DNA of 64,000 nucleotides from Nyssa sinensis (taxonomy: Eukaryota; Streptophyta; Magnoliopsida; Cornales; Nyssaceae), in the NCBI GenBank assembly GCA_008638375.1, contig CM018031.1:13198062-13262061 (forward strand), given 5' to 3'. Below, one piece after another: positions 1 to 13,452 of this stretch. The stretch's first letter is position 1. Each line of letters starts with the position of its first letter. The notes beneath the pieces were generated by a model that did no database searches, was not told the origin of the DNA, and was given only the letters and a program-made list of their open reading frames with translations. A program made the position numbers and the translations under genes.

Positions 1-2495
1 TTATTTTTGAAATGAACAAGTGCTGCCATTACCAAATTGAGACTAAGGGAAATCAATTGTACAATGTTTAATTTTCAATCATAAAGAGGATGAATGAGTC
101 AAGTGAGTTGGCAGTGTGTTTACATTATACTCCAACTTGGGTCTTGATCACATTAATGAGGCATAAAAATTATGAAAGATTAGTAAATTGAGGTGGGGGC
201 CAATGGCCTTCCAACACCAAAAATGTCAATTGTAATGAACACCCTTTCTCTCTTCTCGTGGGTAAGTCGTACTAATTTTTTTTAATTATTTTTTAGAATT
301 ATAAATAGAACTCTTATTCTTTGACTAATTACATTAATGTGACAATTTGTCATATATTTTCGCTAAAGTGATTGACTATTACTCGCCGAGAAATTTTTAC
401 TTATGTTAAATTTTTGATTTTTTTTTTTTTTTACCTTATGAACTTTGATACGTTGACTAGAAAAATTAATAAATAAATGAAGGCAAATTTATAAAATTAC
501 TATAATGCTAATGGTGTCAAGCCAACGTGTCTGACAAAAAAAAAAAAAGAGTAGAGGTATATAATTAGTCAGTAATAAACAAATGAAGGCAAATTTATAA
601 AATTACTATAACCGTTAATGGTGTCAAGTCAATATGTCTGTTGTCTGACATAAAATTACTATTACCCTTAATGGTGTCGAGCCAACATGTTTGATACAAA
701 AATATATAGGTAATTTAGTCAAAAAAAAAGAATAATTTTTTTTGAAATAATTATACTAATCTCCTCTATGATATTTGATAATTATATGAATCCCTCCTAA
801 GGACTCTGATATTATTACACTGACATTCTTTCCCGATCAAAATTGTTGAAAAAACGGATGTCAATGAAAGGTATGAATTCATTGTTTTACCCTTATAGAT
901 AATAACACGAACCTTTTTTAAAATATCTGATAATTACAATAACTTTCTTTGTGATTTCTGAAATATATTAAGGGAGATAAGGGTAATATACAATGATCTT
1001 TTAATTATATAAAAATTTTAATTAAAACCGTAACGTTGCCAATGACAATTTTTGTATGAAGAAAGAAATTTTAAATTGTCACCATAATAAAAAAGAGGTC
1101 AACTTAATTTTAAAAAAGTATAAAAGAATCTCTAATAATTGTTAAATAATTCAAAAGAGATTGGTGCCGTAATTATCCCACTTTTTTTTTTTGGGGGTAT
1201 CGATCCTTTGGGCATAAGAGGGGGTTTTCTCGTAATGCTGGAAGTTAATCTATGATAGGAGTTGTGAATAGATCTGATTAAGATCTATCACACCAATTTA
1301 GATCTATTGGTTCAAATCCAAATCTAACTTAAGAATTCTAGTTATAATCAGGTTGTACTAAATAAATGTAAGTTGGATTCAATTAAGATCCGAGTCAGAG
1401 TAGATTTAATAATATAATTACATATATTTTGATAATTTCTTATGATATTATAATATAATGTTAATTTATATGTTAAAATACAATTTGTCCTGAATTGGGC
1501 AAGTTCGGATTGTCAATTCGCTTAATATTTAGAATCCATCAGTTTCAGATTGAGTTGGACTTTTGACTCAAATAGGCTATGGGAATGGCTTGCAACTTAA
1601 ATTAGCCTAATCCAGGTGAGACTATAGTTATTAGAATCAGACGATAAATTGACGAAGAGGTTGATTTACGGTTCATTGATTCAATTAATGATTTAACTGA
1701 TTTAATCAGTTTTATAATTAATATATTAAAAATATCAATAAATATATTAAAAATTAAGAAAATAAAAAAAAAAAAAAAAATTTTACTATCTAATGATAAA
1801 TAATAAAAGATAAGCATAATTATTGAAATTATCTTAATGTATAAGTTTAATATATTTGTATATATAATAAAAACACATGCAGCAATATCGTATTTTATAC
1901 TAAATTTCATCATTTAATCATCAAATATAAAAAGTTTTGTGAGAAAAAAAAATTCTAGGTAATAAAAAAATAAAAGGTGGTTCAACCGATTTTTTTTAAA
2001 AATTAGCTGATTCAGTTCGATTTTAATAATTATAGGCGAGACCATTTTGATGGCGGACTTTGTTAATAAGATTCAAAATATGAAATATTACTTAATTCTA
2101 TAATAACGCTTCAATAATAGGAAGTCGAGAAAAAAAGAATGCAAACCTAAATTTGAATTCAGTAAAAAAAATTATATAAACACCTAGCTCCAAGAAGAAA
2201 ATATTATATATAATGATTTTTTCAATAAATTTTTTCACTTGACACAACCGAGTCCTGCATACATTAGTGGATCGATATTGTTTTGAGAATTTGTTATATA
2301 TAAAGATAATGTTAAATATAATGAATTTTCTCATTACAAGAAACAAGTCATGAGATTCACTTGCATTATTACAATGAGTCTCATAATCATATGTTTAGGA
2401 GTGATAAAATAGAATGAAAAAAATATCATTATGTATAATATTACTCATACAATAATATATATTCCAAATTTTGATAATTTAGAAATTTTATTCAT
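1..2495. other. AT-rich intergenic region, no gene seen
   Basis: No coding exon, RNA gene or complete element could be recognised here. The sequence has many homopolymer runs. A direct repeat with the core aaatttataaaattactat occurs near 485 and 589, with a decayed third copy near 650. Short text near 750-860 (lines about loss of 'cctccta' type motifs) resembles MULE-style terminal sequence, but no inverted partner was found. Confidence 0.5.
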
Positions 2496-2979
2496 AGATT
2501 AAGACAACAGAAGGAGTAATGGCAATTTTAGTTCTTTCCTCACATATGTCCAGATGCCTTCTGCCACCACTTTATGGTAAAACCATAAACAAAAATTACA
2601 AAAGACACAAGGCGATATGTACAAAACATTTCTTCATTTGGATAGTACTTTCTGTTCTTCTCTAGTCTCAAGGTTCCCCATTTTCTTCAGAGCTTGCACT
2701 TATCTGAATTGCAACAGTACAAATGAATAAGTACAGTGCTTAATTTCACGAATCCAAACACGTCCTTTAATCTGAATGAACACCTGCCAATCATTCATAT
2801 TATATTTATCTTGGGAAATGTGGGCGAAGCCAGCTTAGTAGTCAAGACTCCAGAGGCCGATGAGGTGACTCCCAAGGTTGTTTGGCCTACATTGAAAATT
2901 ACAGTTTACAATTTACATGATTATTAATTAACATAATCAGAGATTTTATAATCAAGCAGCTTGAAACTTGGTGCTGGCA
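2496..2979 (-). other. Region 3' of the CAX stop codon; possible 3' UTR or alternative last exon
   Basis: This stretch follows the CAX stop codon on the minus strand. Read on that strand, a possible donor (AAA|GTTAGTG) sits at the stop codon and a good acceptor (TTGCAATTCAG) lies near 2717. Using them would replace the last residue and stop with a short alternative tail before another stop. The sequence at about 2500-2716 is less AT-rich than its surroundings and looks like transcribed 3' UTR. Which end is used cannot be decided from sequence. Confidence 0.35.
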
Positions 2980-4810
2980 CTAACTTTGTGGGATTTTATG
3001 AACAAAAAAGCATGTGGCGATCACAGCATAGGAAAGACAAAGAACCACTCCCTTCATGTAATGTGAGGTTCCATCCTGCAGAAAACGGTAATTAGAGATT
3101 TTAATTAACCATAAGATGTGTATGTGTATATGTGTTACACACAAATACATAGATAATCATGCACCCACCCCAGAAATAATTATATATTTATCCAAAAATG
3201 GGAGCTCTTAACGATGACCGTCCCATTATACAGTCCAAACATTCATAATAAATTGCTCTTACATATGCGTGTAACTGCAATATTTTGGGAGACTCTGAAT
3301 TCAGTACTATATGTCATATACGATAGCATATCAAAATATGTGTATATGTATGTGTGTACACGCAAATACATTCATAATCACCCACTCCAAAAAAAAAATT
3401 TATATATATCCAAAAATAGGAAACCTTAATGAGTGACTGCCCATCATACAGTCCAAACATCCATAATAAATTGCTCTTAAGTATGTTACATGCATGTAAT
3501 TGCAATATTTTGAGAGACTCAAATGGACTCAGTACTATATGATGTATACGATAACATATCATAGTATATGTAGGTGTATGTGTGTACACACACATACATA
3601 CTCACTCACCCTAAAAAAAAATTATATATATATATATATATATCCAAAAATGGGAGTCCTTAATGACGGACGGCCCCATCATACAGTCCAAACATTCATA
3701 ATAAATTGCTCTTAAATCTGCTACATGCATTAAGTACTGCAATATTTCGAGAGGACTCAAGTGGGCTTAGTACTATACGCCGCATATGATAATATATGTG
3801 TATGTGTGTACACATAAATACATACATAATCACTCACCCCAAAAAATTTTGTTTTATATATATATATATATATACATACATATATCCAAAAATGGGAACC
3901 CTTAACGAGTGACCGCCCAGTCATACAGTCTAAACATCTACTACAAATTGCTAGTAAGTCCATCACATGGGTATAACTACAATATTTCGGGAGACTCAAG
4001 TGATTCTAGTACTATACATTGTAAATGATAGCAATCACAAGGTGTGTGATTGGAGCATTTAGTGAGGCCTAAGTGAGTTTTAGTAGTCCCATCTCTTACA
4101 AGAAAGGTTGGATGAAGGTGAAATAAAAGTGATGAGATATGATTCATATGAAACATTACTCTTTTAACAATTACTCCCGTAATATTCCACGTTCCACCAA
4201 TTGTCTCACTTTGTAACCGACTCTCTTACAAGAGTTGGATCCACCATCCATGAGGTTCACAAGCGAGTCTCAGCTCTTTGGTGATGGTGGATTAAAGATG
4301 GGACATTCATCTTTATTCCATGGTGTGACAGGGTACAGAATAGTATCAAACAAATTGCTTTTTTTTTTTTCATGCCAAAGATAACTTGGCTTTGTATGTG
4401 TTTTACATGTGCCCCACTTGTTGCCCTTGGCACTGAAAATGCTATGTCTTGATGGTGGAGGCAAGTACAATTAAAGTGCTCGTAGAAAAGATATCATTGC
4501 AAAGCATAATTAATGACAAAACCTGCAAGGTGAAGGCTGTGACGATAATTGCAAATGCAACACAACCAGTTTCTAGGATATTGAAATCAAGATCCATATG
4601 GATACCCATTATCCAGGCAACGATCACACATAAAGGAACCTGAAATGAACAAAAATGGTTAGAGTTCTTTGAGTGGGAAAATTTCGTGAAGAGCCGTTAT
4701 TTCTCTAGTTACTGATTTCAAGTCTCACCACAAACAAAAAAATTTGAGCTGCAGACCCCAACGCAACACCCAAAGATATATCCTGCATAAACAATACAGA
4801 AAATTTATCT

Positions 4811-4844
<34 letters not shown>

Positions 4845-7289
4845 GAGTGACAAAACTGTGTGTGTGTATATATATATATAGTCAAATTGCTTTCTATCAT
4901 ACCAACTTGTTCTTGAATGCAAATATAATTGATCCAGCATGTTCTGCAGCATTCCCCACGATTGGTAGTAATATTATGCTGATAAAGCTAACTGAAATGC
5001 CCCAAGAATCTGAAGCAGCCTAAGTCAGAAAGAAAAGAAAAAACATTAACCATTAGAAAAAAGCTTGAGTATGCTTTTAAATAATAGGTTTCCAAGAAAT
5101 ATGTAAGAAAAATATTAAATATAACATATTTTTTCATCTTATTTTTTTACTCTTAAACACAAGATGCATGATGGACTCACATAAATTTATTATAGTATTG
5201 ATCTACCAATTTATATCTAGATGTGAGAAAATAAAATAAAAAAATTCATTATATATAACATTATTTTAAGGATTTAGATCCCGTCCATTACACTTTTTAT
5301 CTAATTATTCTCGATGTGCAGTTGGATGCATGTCATATTATGTATTTGTTAAAAATAATTTAATGATAGATGATGTGTCATGCACTTTAAAAAAAAAAAA
5401 TGGAGAGAATGAATAATGGAGAAAAGAGAAATTCATTATTGAAGATGTAGTGAATATATATACCTCGATTGTACCCACAACATATTCGGATAGCAAAGCT
5501 ATGAGAATCGTCATACCAACCATCCAGATGATTGCACTCCAAAATCCTATCACAGGTCTCTCTTCAGAAAGGACACCAACATCATCTTCATCTTCATCTT
5601 CCTGGTCATTCCACTCAGAATTAGTATATACCTAGGGTTTACTATTCATAATTTAATTAATCTTTTTCTTTTTTTTTGTTTGCTTATTGCAAAGCATTGA
5701 AAATTTGATAGGCTATATAGAAGCACAGAACTACGAGGTGCTTCTGACAAAACATTCATGCAAAGGAGATGGAATAAGTGAGAAAGATCATCATAGTTAA
5801 CTGATCAGAGGAACATTAATTGTTTTTGTTCTTTACTTCATAGGCATATATTTAATCACCTCTTCAGATTCAAACAATTGCCGGTGGGTTTTTAATTGAA
5901 AGAAGAGATAAGAAACATATGCCACAAGCATAACAATGCTGCTTGCTCTTGACAACTGAAGAATTGCATCAGCTGTGAAAGTGCCTGGCTCAACAGCTTG
6001 TCTGAACATCAATGGCAGCATAAGGCAAAGCAACCCAAGCAATAGAAGGAACGAGTTCACGTCAGCCTGCTTCTGTTAAATCAAAAAATATTATAATTAG
6101 ATAAGAAAAACTCTAGTTATGAAGTAGTGGCTGTAAATAGAAGAAAAAAGCTATCGGTTTGTATTATAATTAATTAATGTCTTACTCTGTCAAATCTTTG
6201 TTCCTGTTTCAGGTTGGCCAACCCTCCACAGAATAGAGAGGTCCCAAGAACAAGAAGAAGGTTTGAAAGAATAGAACCCAGAAGAGAGTACTTCACCACA
6301 TGTATTTTCTCTTGGTGAAGAGCAAATAATGCTATTATCAGCTCTGTTGCATTACCACATGTTGCATTAAGAAGCCCTCCAACTGCAAATTACAAGCCTT
6401 AATGTATTACAAATTAAAATATATATATATATAAAAAAAAAAATTAATACCACAATTAATGTCTTTAGAAAGGTTGCAAAAGTGATCAAAAAAATACCTG
6501 TTGGACCAGTGTAATATGCAATTTGTCTTGAGTTTTGGTAGGGAAGAAACAAGACCAAAAAAAATAAAAAAGGAAAATGAACAATGTTAGAAGACTTAAA
6601 GACTCAAACATTTCTGCTATTAATTAAGGCAGCTGCCACGAACCAAGTTAATTGATCTAATTCATAAACCACATCAATGACATTTTACTACATAGACATG
6701 ATATTGCTTTTGTATTCCTAGAAGCAGAATACAAGAGCAACATCCTACCCAAATACTAGGATGCCATTTGCCTGATCTATGAACAGATTCATGGCAAAAC
6801 TTCTGCGCTTCAACAGATAAAATTATAATCTTACTCGGTTAAAAAGCTGACACGTTCAGCAAGTGGAGTGAGCCCTAGTAAACTCAGAGCAAAAATCCAA
6901 GGCTGCTTGGTTTAAGAGGGGGAGAGAGAGGGAATCATTAGGAAATGAACCCAAAAATCCAATATTTGTTGTGAAAAAAATGAAATGTGTAAAAACCTAA
7001 ATGGCCCCAGGCAGCAACACTTACTCTTCTAAAATGGTAACACTCAGCTACGACTTGCCAAAGGAATGGCTAGAAAAAGCACACAAAGCTTGGTTCCAAG
7101 AATCACTTCTTGAAGGTTGGTCAGAAACTGTCTTAGCAATGGGAACCGGACCTTTGACACAAGCATCGGATCTGATTTCTTTCTCAACAAAGACGACGAC
7201 ATTGTTTGTGCCGTCCGGCCGATGGGGTAGTCCTTGCTCAACTCCTTTGAGTCTCCATTTTCCAAGTTCCAGTGCTCTTCTGAACCCAT
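2980..7289 (-). CDS. Vacuolar cation/proton exchanger (CAX1/CAX3-type Ca2+/H+ antiporter), 10 exons, one apparent frameshift in exon 1
   Basis: CAX proteins move Ca2+ (and some other divalent cations) into the vacuole in exchange for protons. Exons traced on the minus strand: 7025-7289, 6835-6902, 6498-6526, 6186-6382, 5860-6072, 5464-5631, 4903-5019, 4729-4782, 4523-4639 and 2980-3075, all with GT-AG borders and compatible phases. Diagnostic pieces are [11 protein letters not shown] and the [10 protein letters not shown]-terminus (exon 1), [14 protein letters not shown] (exon 2), the first cation-selectivity repeat [13 protein letters not shown] (exon 4), an acidic loop rich in E and D (exon 6), the second repeat [18 protein letters not shown] (exon 7), and the C-terminal DGTSHYMKG (exon 10). 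The start at 7289 (MGSEEHW) aligns best with CAX1/3; an in-frame ATG at 7340 would add 17 residues. The exons sum to 1324 nt, one base too many for about 440 codons. The frame breaks near 7043, after AIPLA, and the continuation VAECYHF lies in the next frame. Type IA family membership is secure; the exact paralogue is not. Confidence 0.93.
3185..4020. repeat. Tandem minisatellite in CAX intron 9, about 4 copies of 220-245 bp
   Basis: Four head-to-tail units begin near 3189, 3410, 3643 and 3886. Each starts with tatccaaaaatggga, then holds acagtccaaacat, aattgct and gcaatattt, and ends in a variable GT/AC and TA dinucleotide tract. The fourth copy is partial. Unit length differs mainly through the TA and GT tracts. 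Confidence 0.85.
5095..5275. repeat. AT-rich MITE-like remnant in CAX intron 6
   Basis: The segment combines 'aaatataacat...ctta-ttttttta', 'gactcacataaatttatta' and 'ttcattatatataacatta'. Related text occurs near 2340-2460, 9150-9430 and 44535-44645, so it looks like one dispersed family of short AT-rich elements. Borders and target duplications were not defined. Confidence 0.35.
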
Positions 7290-7329
7290 TATAGTAGCTT
7301 CAGCTTCTAGTTCACTACAGACACTGGGG

Positions 7330-7435
7330 TGGTTAGCCAAAGTGAATGCTCATACACTCTCTACCCCTCTCTGAAATACGGTGGTTAGCCAAAGTGAATG
7401 CTCATACACTCTCTCTACACCTCTCTGGAAAGTAT
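7330..7435. repeat. 53-bp tandem duplication just upstream of CAX exon 1
   Basis: The motif tggttagccaaagtgaatgc begins at 7330 and again at 7383, each time followed by catacactctct and a C/T-rich run. It lies immediately upstream of the CAX start and would fall in the 5' UTR or promoter. Confidence 0.8.
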
Positions 7436-7890
7436 TTCTGTTGTAAGAGTTTATATAGCACGCAAGGTAGTTTCTCATTGAACTTTCCTGGAATTTTCGC
7501 AGTTTGTTTCTTTTATATATCTTGCATGAAAGGTACACGTAACAGCTCAATAATGTACGGTTTCTTCAACCAGAAATTTTATAGTAATCTTAATGTAATT
7601 AGTTCATTTATTACACACACTCGTATATATCATACGCTAATTACATCATAAAAATTTAATCTTTGTAATTGATAATTACAACATCCATACTTGTAAATAC
7701 CATGTGAAGTTTTTAATTGGATTGTCATTTTAATTACAAATGCTGCCTGCCACCACCAACGCTACAATGAATTAGCATGTTAAAGGAAATACACATAGTC
7801 AACCAACAAATTAAAGTTATAAGGAACAGATTCTTTTAATGAATTTTTTAACTTTTAGACATAAGCTATACGAACAAAGATGAATATGAG

Positions 7891-8095
7891 AAGTGTCTAT
7901 TTAGAAGTAAGAAAATATATTGACAAATCTGTGATACATATATAATACTTCTACACACAAGTGTCCATTTAGAAATAAAAAAGTGCAATAACAAATTCTG
8001 TTATATACAACATTTTACATAATACTTCTACACACAAGTGTCTATTTAGAAATAAAAAAGTGCAATAAGAAATCCTATTATATACAATATTTTCC
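7891..8095. repeat. Minisatellite, three copies of about 70-77 bp
   Basis: Three units begin with gtgtctatttaga or gtgtccatttaga at about 7894, 7962 and 8038. They contain 'aagtgcaata' (copies 2 and 3) and end in aatacttctacacacaa (copies 1 and 2). Confidence 0.75.
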
Positions 8096-8299
8096 TATTA
8101 ATAAGAGTGATGCTATACATAATTATCTAAACTAATCCAATTAGTTATTCATGTTAGGTGATTGTCATGAATTTATTCAAATTTTTTATGATCCGTTTGC
8201 AACCCGAGGCAACCCAAAAACATAGGCAATGTGTGAAAAATTTTGACACGTTTCATTTTTGAGCCCGTTTTTCTTTTATGTTATAACCCACTTACATAA

Positions 8300-8500
8300 A
8301 AATATTATCTTTTAAGGTTTTGACAGAAGAGAAGTGAGCCGTCGTTAGGGAATAAGGAGTTTCGGGTTTTGGGAGTTTTTGCTCTTGTAATCTCTTTGAT
8401 ACATAGTAAACTGATCATCGTTGTCTGTAGACTTAGGGATCTTGCCGAACTACGTAAATCTTGTGTCTTCTCTATTCGTTTTGTTTATTTTTGCTCATTT
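8300..8500 (+). repeat. Possible LTR remnant (R/U5-like)
   Basis: The string tgccgaactacgtaaatctt followed by a T-rich gtgtcttctc run resembles the R/U5 region of plant copia LTRs, where 'gaaccacgtaaatc' is common. No second LTR, primer-binding site or coding part was seen nearby, so only a fragment can be claimed. Confidence 0.3.
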
Positions 8501-11500
8501 GAGATCGATTTATTATTTGTTTGATCACTTTTGCACAATAATTCATGACTCTTCTTAAATGAGAGATCATAAGGTCATACATTTAGGTGATTCACTCTTC
8601 TAAAAAAAGACGGGAGTTTATTTTATTCCTCCTAGTCATGAAAATAAGTTGGGCTCACAGATATCACAGTTCGCTTTCCACCAAGCGATTTTCAAATTGG
8701 ATCGCACGATTCCAATTGTGAATTATTTGTGATTTAGAATGCAAAATTTAACGATTTAATCTAAAATATCAAAAACTCTCAAAAAATCATGTCACAATTT
8801 TCATCGTTGGGATTTTTACTTTATAATATCTTAGGTTTGTTGGTATATTTTCAGTATATATTTATATATAAATATTATTACAAATATGATTTAAAAAAAA
8901 GTATCAAACTAACGTATTTCATTCCAACAAAACGATCCGAAAAAACTTACTCCTAACATATCACGTTTAATAACAAGTGACATTCTACATTTCCATTCCT
9001 ACTTCCATTTCACGTACTATAACGATCTACATTCCAAGTAACATTGGTTAGACTTGTCTAACTTAGGCTCATATTAGAGTGACCACCATAGTTTTGGTAG
9101 AAATTTGTAATACATTTAATGATCGAAATACTATTGATGTTGTAAAAAAAGAGTGATGATATATTTAAAAAGTTTAGAAAATTCTATGTATAACGAATTT
9201 TCTTACTTATAAATACAAATAAAATTCTCATTCCTAAAAATAAACAAAAAGTTTCACATGTATTTACTATTGTAAACTTGACTACCTTACGTTTACAAGT
9301 GAGAAAATTTATTAAAAAAAAATCTATAATGTACACCATCACTCAACATATTTTCTTAATAAATTTTCTCACTTCTAAACCTAAAGTAGTGAGTTCAAGA
9401 TAATAAATGCACGTGTGACTCACAATTGTTATACAAAACATTTTTCTAACTAGTAGTAACATTTTTTTCAGTTTTAGATGTAAGTTAATTGGTTCACTAT
9501 AATATATAAATGTACTTGAATTCTTAGTTTTTGTATTATTGTTGTTGCACTTTTAACAAAGCTGACTGTTTTTCAGTTTTACAGTTTACAGAATAAAATG
9601 GCAAAATGCAAACTATTTTCACAATGACAAATATTTGGAATTCCTTGCATTGCAAACAAAAGAACACAGTTTCATCGCAATGAAGGCAACATTACTGGAC
9701 GGTATGATCATGTTGTTATGCCATGGCAATCACCTTGTCCCTCACTGGTGGATACAAGTTTCCAAGTTTGGAATGTGAATTTGTATAGAATTGGTTCTTT
9801 GTAGTTGTGTGTCATTTCTGTAGTTATTAACGGTTTAAAAAAGTCTCTTTCAGTAATTTAATCAAAATGTTTATTCATATATTAATATGGATAGGGTCCG
9901 GTCTATAAATTAGTCAGTGATAGCATCAGTTACATACGTGTAGAAACATAGATAGGTCGGAAACTTTTTCTGTTCTCTCACCATATTCAGATAATTGTGT
10001 GAGGGGTTTGGGTTCGTATTTTAGAGAGATTCACCCTTTTCAGAAAAACTTGAACTATATCATAGGAGACAAGTGGTAGAGACTGATTCCAAAATACTTG
10101 GAATAGTGTAAGAAAATATTTTGTTCTTTTTTCCCGTGCATTGAGATAGTGATTATTTCAATGCAAACACATTGACTACCTTATTAATGTTGGAGTCTCA
10201 CAACAGTTGCGAACAATGTTCATAATAAACTTATAAAGATAATGCAAGATAACTCTACTTGAGATGTGCCTTTTACACTAAAGGCCCAAAAGAACAATCT
10301 TGTAAAGTCTTGTCGTCGGACTGGAAGCTTAAACATGCCAGTGAGTTGGCAAACAAAAGAGGATAATACTTTTAAATGGGAGAGGACAATACTTCTAAAT
10401 GGGAGCTACCAGATACTGTTAGTTATACCTACAAAAGTAATCGATTTATTCGTCGAGTGAATGATCACAATTATTTAATTTTTAGAATTTTGTAGGCATC
10501 CCACAAAAAAAATTGATAATGTTCATAACGAACTTATAAATACGGTGTATGACACTACTAATCAAGGATGTACCTTTGGACCTTCGGCTCATAATGACAA
10601 ACTTGTTAATGCACATGATTAGATTTAAAATTAGACTCGATAGAATGTTAGCAAGTAAGAATTAGACATCGTATCTTACATGATATCAGAGTTAGATTTA
10701 TGTCTACTCCAAGGTGGGAATGTTATCATGTGAGAGCTGCACTAGGTGTTTTACAATTTTAAATAAAAGAATTAATTTTTTTTATTAATTTTAATATATA
10801 TATATATATATATACACAGTTAACATATAAATGGTTGAAAAAAATTAAATAATCAAATCTGATATATCAAACATTTTTGGTACTATCTTCATAAACTAAT
10901 TAAATGCCTGGCCACTGCATAGACATGAGTAACATACATGTCGTGGCATCCCAAGAGCTTCTTATTGCTTGCGTTTAATAAGGTTGATCTGCACAAGGTT
11001 ATCCACTGTTCAAACACCTAAAACAAATCTAACATGTTGTTCCAATAATAACCCTCACATGTTCTTGCTTTCTTTTCGTTTTACATGTTTTTTTTTTTTT
11101 ATCCTTTTTTTTTTTTTCTTTCACACATATTGTTATAAATAACCACGAAATATATTGAAATATTTTATGGAAAATCAAGATAATGTTTGAGGAAATTGCC
11201 TGCTTAAAGGATAGAATTATTGTCTTTTGTTTTTTACAAACCATTTGTTTGAACACTATATAAATTGTGCATTATCACCTGAATTTCATTCAAAATCTTC
11301 ATCATTTCTGTACTCACCAAAAAAAAAATTGCCGTGCTACATACGAGCTAAAAATGATTTTATATGACTAATGATCCATCTTAAACGTTGATGACTACTT
11401 GATTTATGATGTTAATGGAAATTTCATGGATCTTTCCAAATTTGCTTCTGAAAAATGGAGAAAATGAAAGCAATCAAGTTGTACATACACCTTGATAAAG

Positions 11501-12157
11501 AGCTTTCTTCTTGTAATTACAGTGGAGAGTGACTATTATATGTGTTAATTAATACTCCTCCTAGTTTTAATAATATTGCAGGTCATTATAATCAATCAAA
11601 GTCGATTTTATATAATTGAAGGCCTAAAGAGATAAAGTGACAATTCTAAATAAGACATTTTTTTAAATATTAATGTAATTTTTTACTTGTTTTCTGTATA
11701 TATTATATTTACTTTTGTGATGTAAAATTTAATTATTTTTCAATAAAAGAGAAGCATATATGAAATGAAACTCTAATAATAGAGTTATAAATTTGTTTTA
11801 TCTAAATAGTAATAATAAAATATTAGAATAAAATATGAATAAAACTCTACTAATAGAAATAAGCTTTTTGTGGGATTTTTTTGTAGAGTTATATTTTCAT
11901 TAACATTAGACTTTTAATTTGATTATACTATAAATTTATAAAATTTGGTGCATTTTTGTAGAGTTAGAATTTTACTAATTTTAAATTTTTAATTTGATTA
12001 TACTATAAATATATAAAATTTAAGACATTTTCTTTAAATAGAGCCTAAAACGATTGTTTTATTGGCTTTATAGTTAAATCAATCCTATACTCAATAGGCT
12101 TCGAATTCTGTTCTAAACAAAAAAATTTCTAAATAACCATTAAAATCTATCAAAAAT

Positions 12158-12159
12158 TC

Positions 12160-12190
<31 letters not shown>

Positions 12191-12193
12191 AAA
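12158..12193 (+). repeat. Poly-C run joined to poly-A run
   Basis: About 22 consecutive C are followed directly by about 14 A. Such a run is prone to slippage and to sequencing or assembly length error. Confidence 0.8.
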
Positions 12194-13452
12194 ATAACAC
12201 TCCAACCCAATTTAAAAAAAAAAAAGTCACTTTCTTTGGGAAATTTCATTCACTTGATGGAGCAGCATAACGTACAATGTGTCATGTGGAGTACTGATCT
12301 TAAAATAAGAAACTTCCTAGAATGTTCAAAGGGCCTTCTTGTAGAGGATCAGACGACTGTAATTTTTTCTTTTTAATCAATAAAAAGAAAAGACAAGAAC
12401 AAAAGATGGCATTTGATTGGTCTGACCTTTGAAATAATTATAAGAAGGTTGGACGAAATTTCCTCACAAACTGCTAAACCAACGTCCAAAAATGAGTTAT
12501 GGATCCAAGTAGCATGGGATCTCTTGTTTCTGCTTTGGACAAACGTCTACTACTCAGCTTCCAGCAAATTGTAAAGGCCCCACAGGTTATTTTGATGCAT
12601 TCGCATTCCTTCAGAGACTTGATGGTTTTTCTTTTTTTCATGTTCTTCCAAATATTTATGTGTGCCCTTAAATTGTCGTAAGCGGAAAAAAATTATTCCA
12701 GGAGGTCTTGTTTGAACAACTGGATAAGATGGTAAAATTGAATAGAATATAATTAGATCGGATAAAATACAAAATCATGTAAGATATTGAATATTCTAAT
12801 CTAATATTTGAACTGACTCGAATAAAAGCCTTTTGTTGTATCTAATTCCTATATTTGGATGCCTACCAAATATAAAATTCGAATATAAAGTTCGGTCTTC
12901 AAAAATTATTTTTATAAAAATCATATAATATTTTTTTTCAAATATATGTATACAAGGTATCTAAAATTAATATTTTATTCACAAATTAATTGTAAAATTT
13001 AATAATCATAATATTTTAGAACGTAATTGTGCAAATATCATTCAAAATATTTTTGTGATGACTCAAAAAAAATCGTGGTCCATATTATTAAGACTCATTT
13101 AAATAAATAATTACATGTATACATGTATATATATATATATATAATAGTTCATTTATTAATACAAAAAATACATTAAAAAATCTGAAATATATTAAAAATA
13201 TATATATATATATATATAATTTTTAACTTGAATTTTCGTCGTCTTCGTTTCTTTAAATTATAGCATTGTAAAAAAAAATTTTGATAAGGTGACGTTTAAC
13301 AATTCTCAAACTCATATCTTTTGAATAGTATGGGAGCAATGAAGATTTAAGGAACTCAGTTTCCCAATATTATCATGCTGTCTTGAGCTAATTGACAATT
13401 TTTAGGTGAACCCATATATGCAGTTTGACCTGATCTGCTCTATAAGAACTTT

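Larger units (their letters stand above)
7436..13452. other. Six-kilobase intergenic region, repeats only
   Basis: No convincing exon is seen. The region holds a short minisatellite at 7891-8095, a possible LTR remnant near 8300-8500, AT-rich MITE-like sequence around 9150-9430 and 11620-12060, a (TA)n tract at about 10796-10813, and a poly-C then poly-A run at about 12160-12193. Small ORFs here lack recognisable domains. Confidence 0.5.

Noticed and set aside
12499..12681. 60-codon ORF MDPSSMGSLVSALD...
   Set aside because: Short, no domain, no splice context; probably chance.
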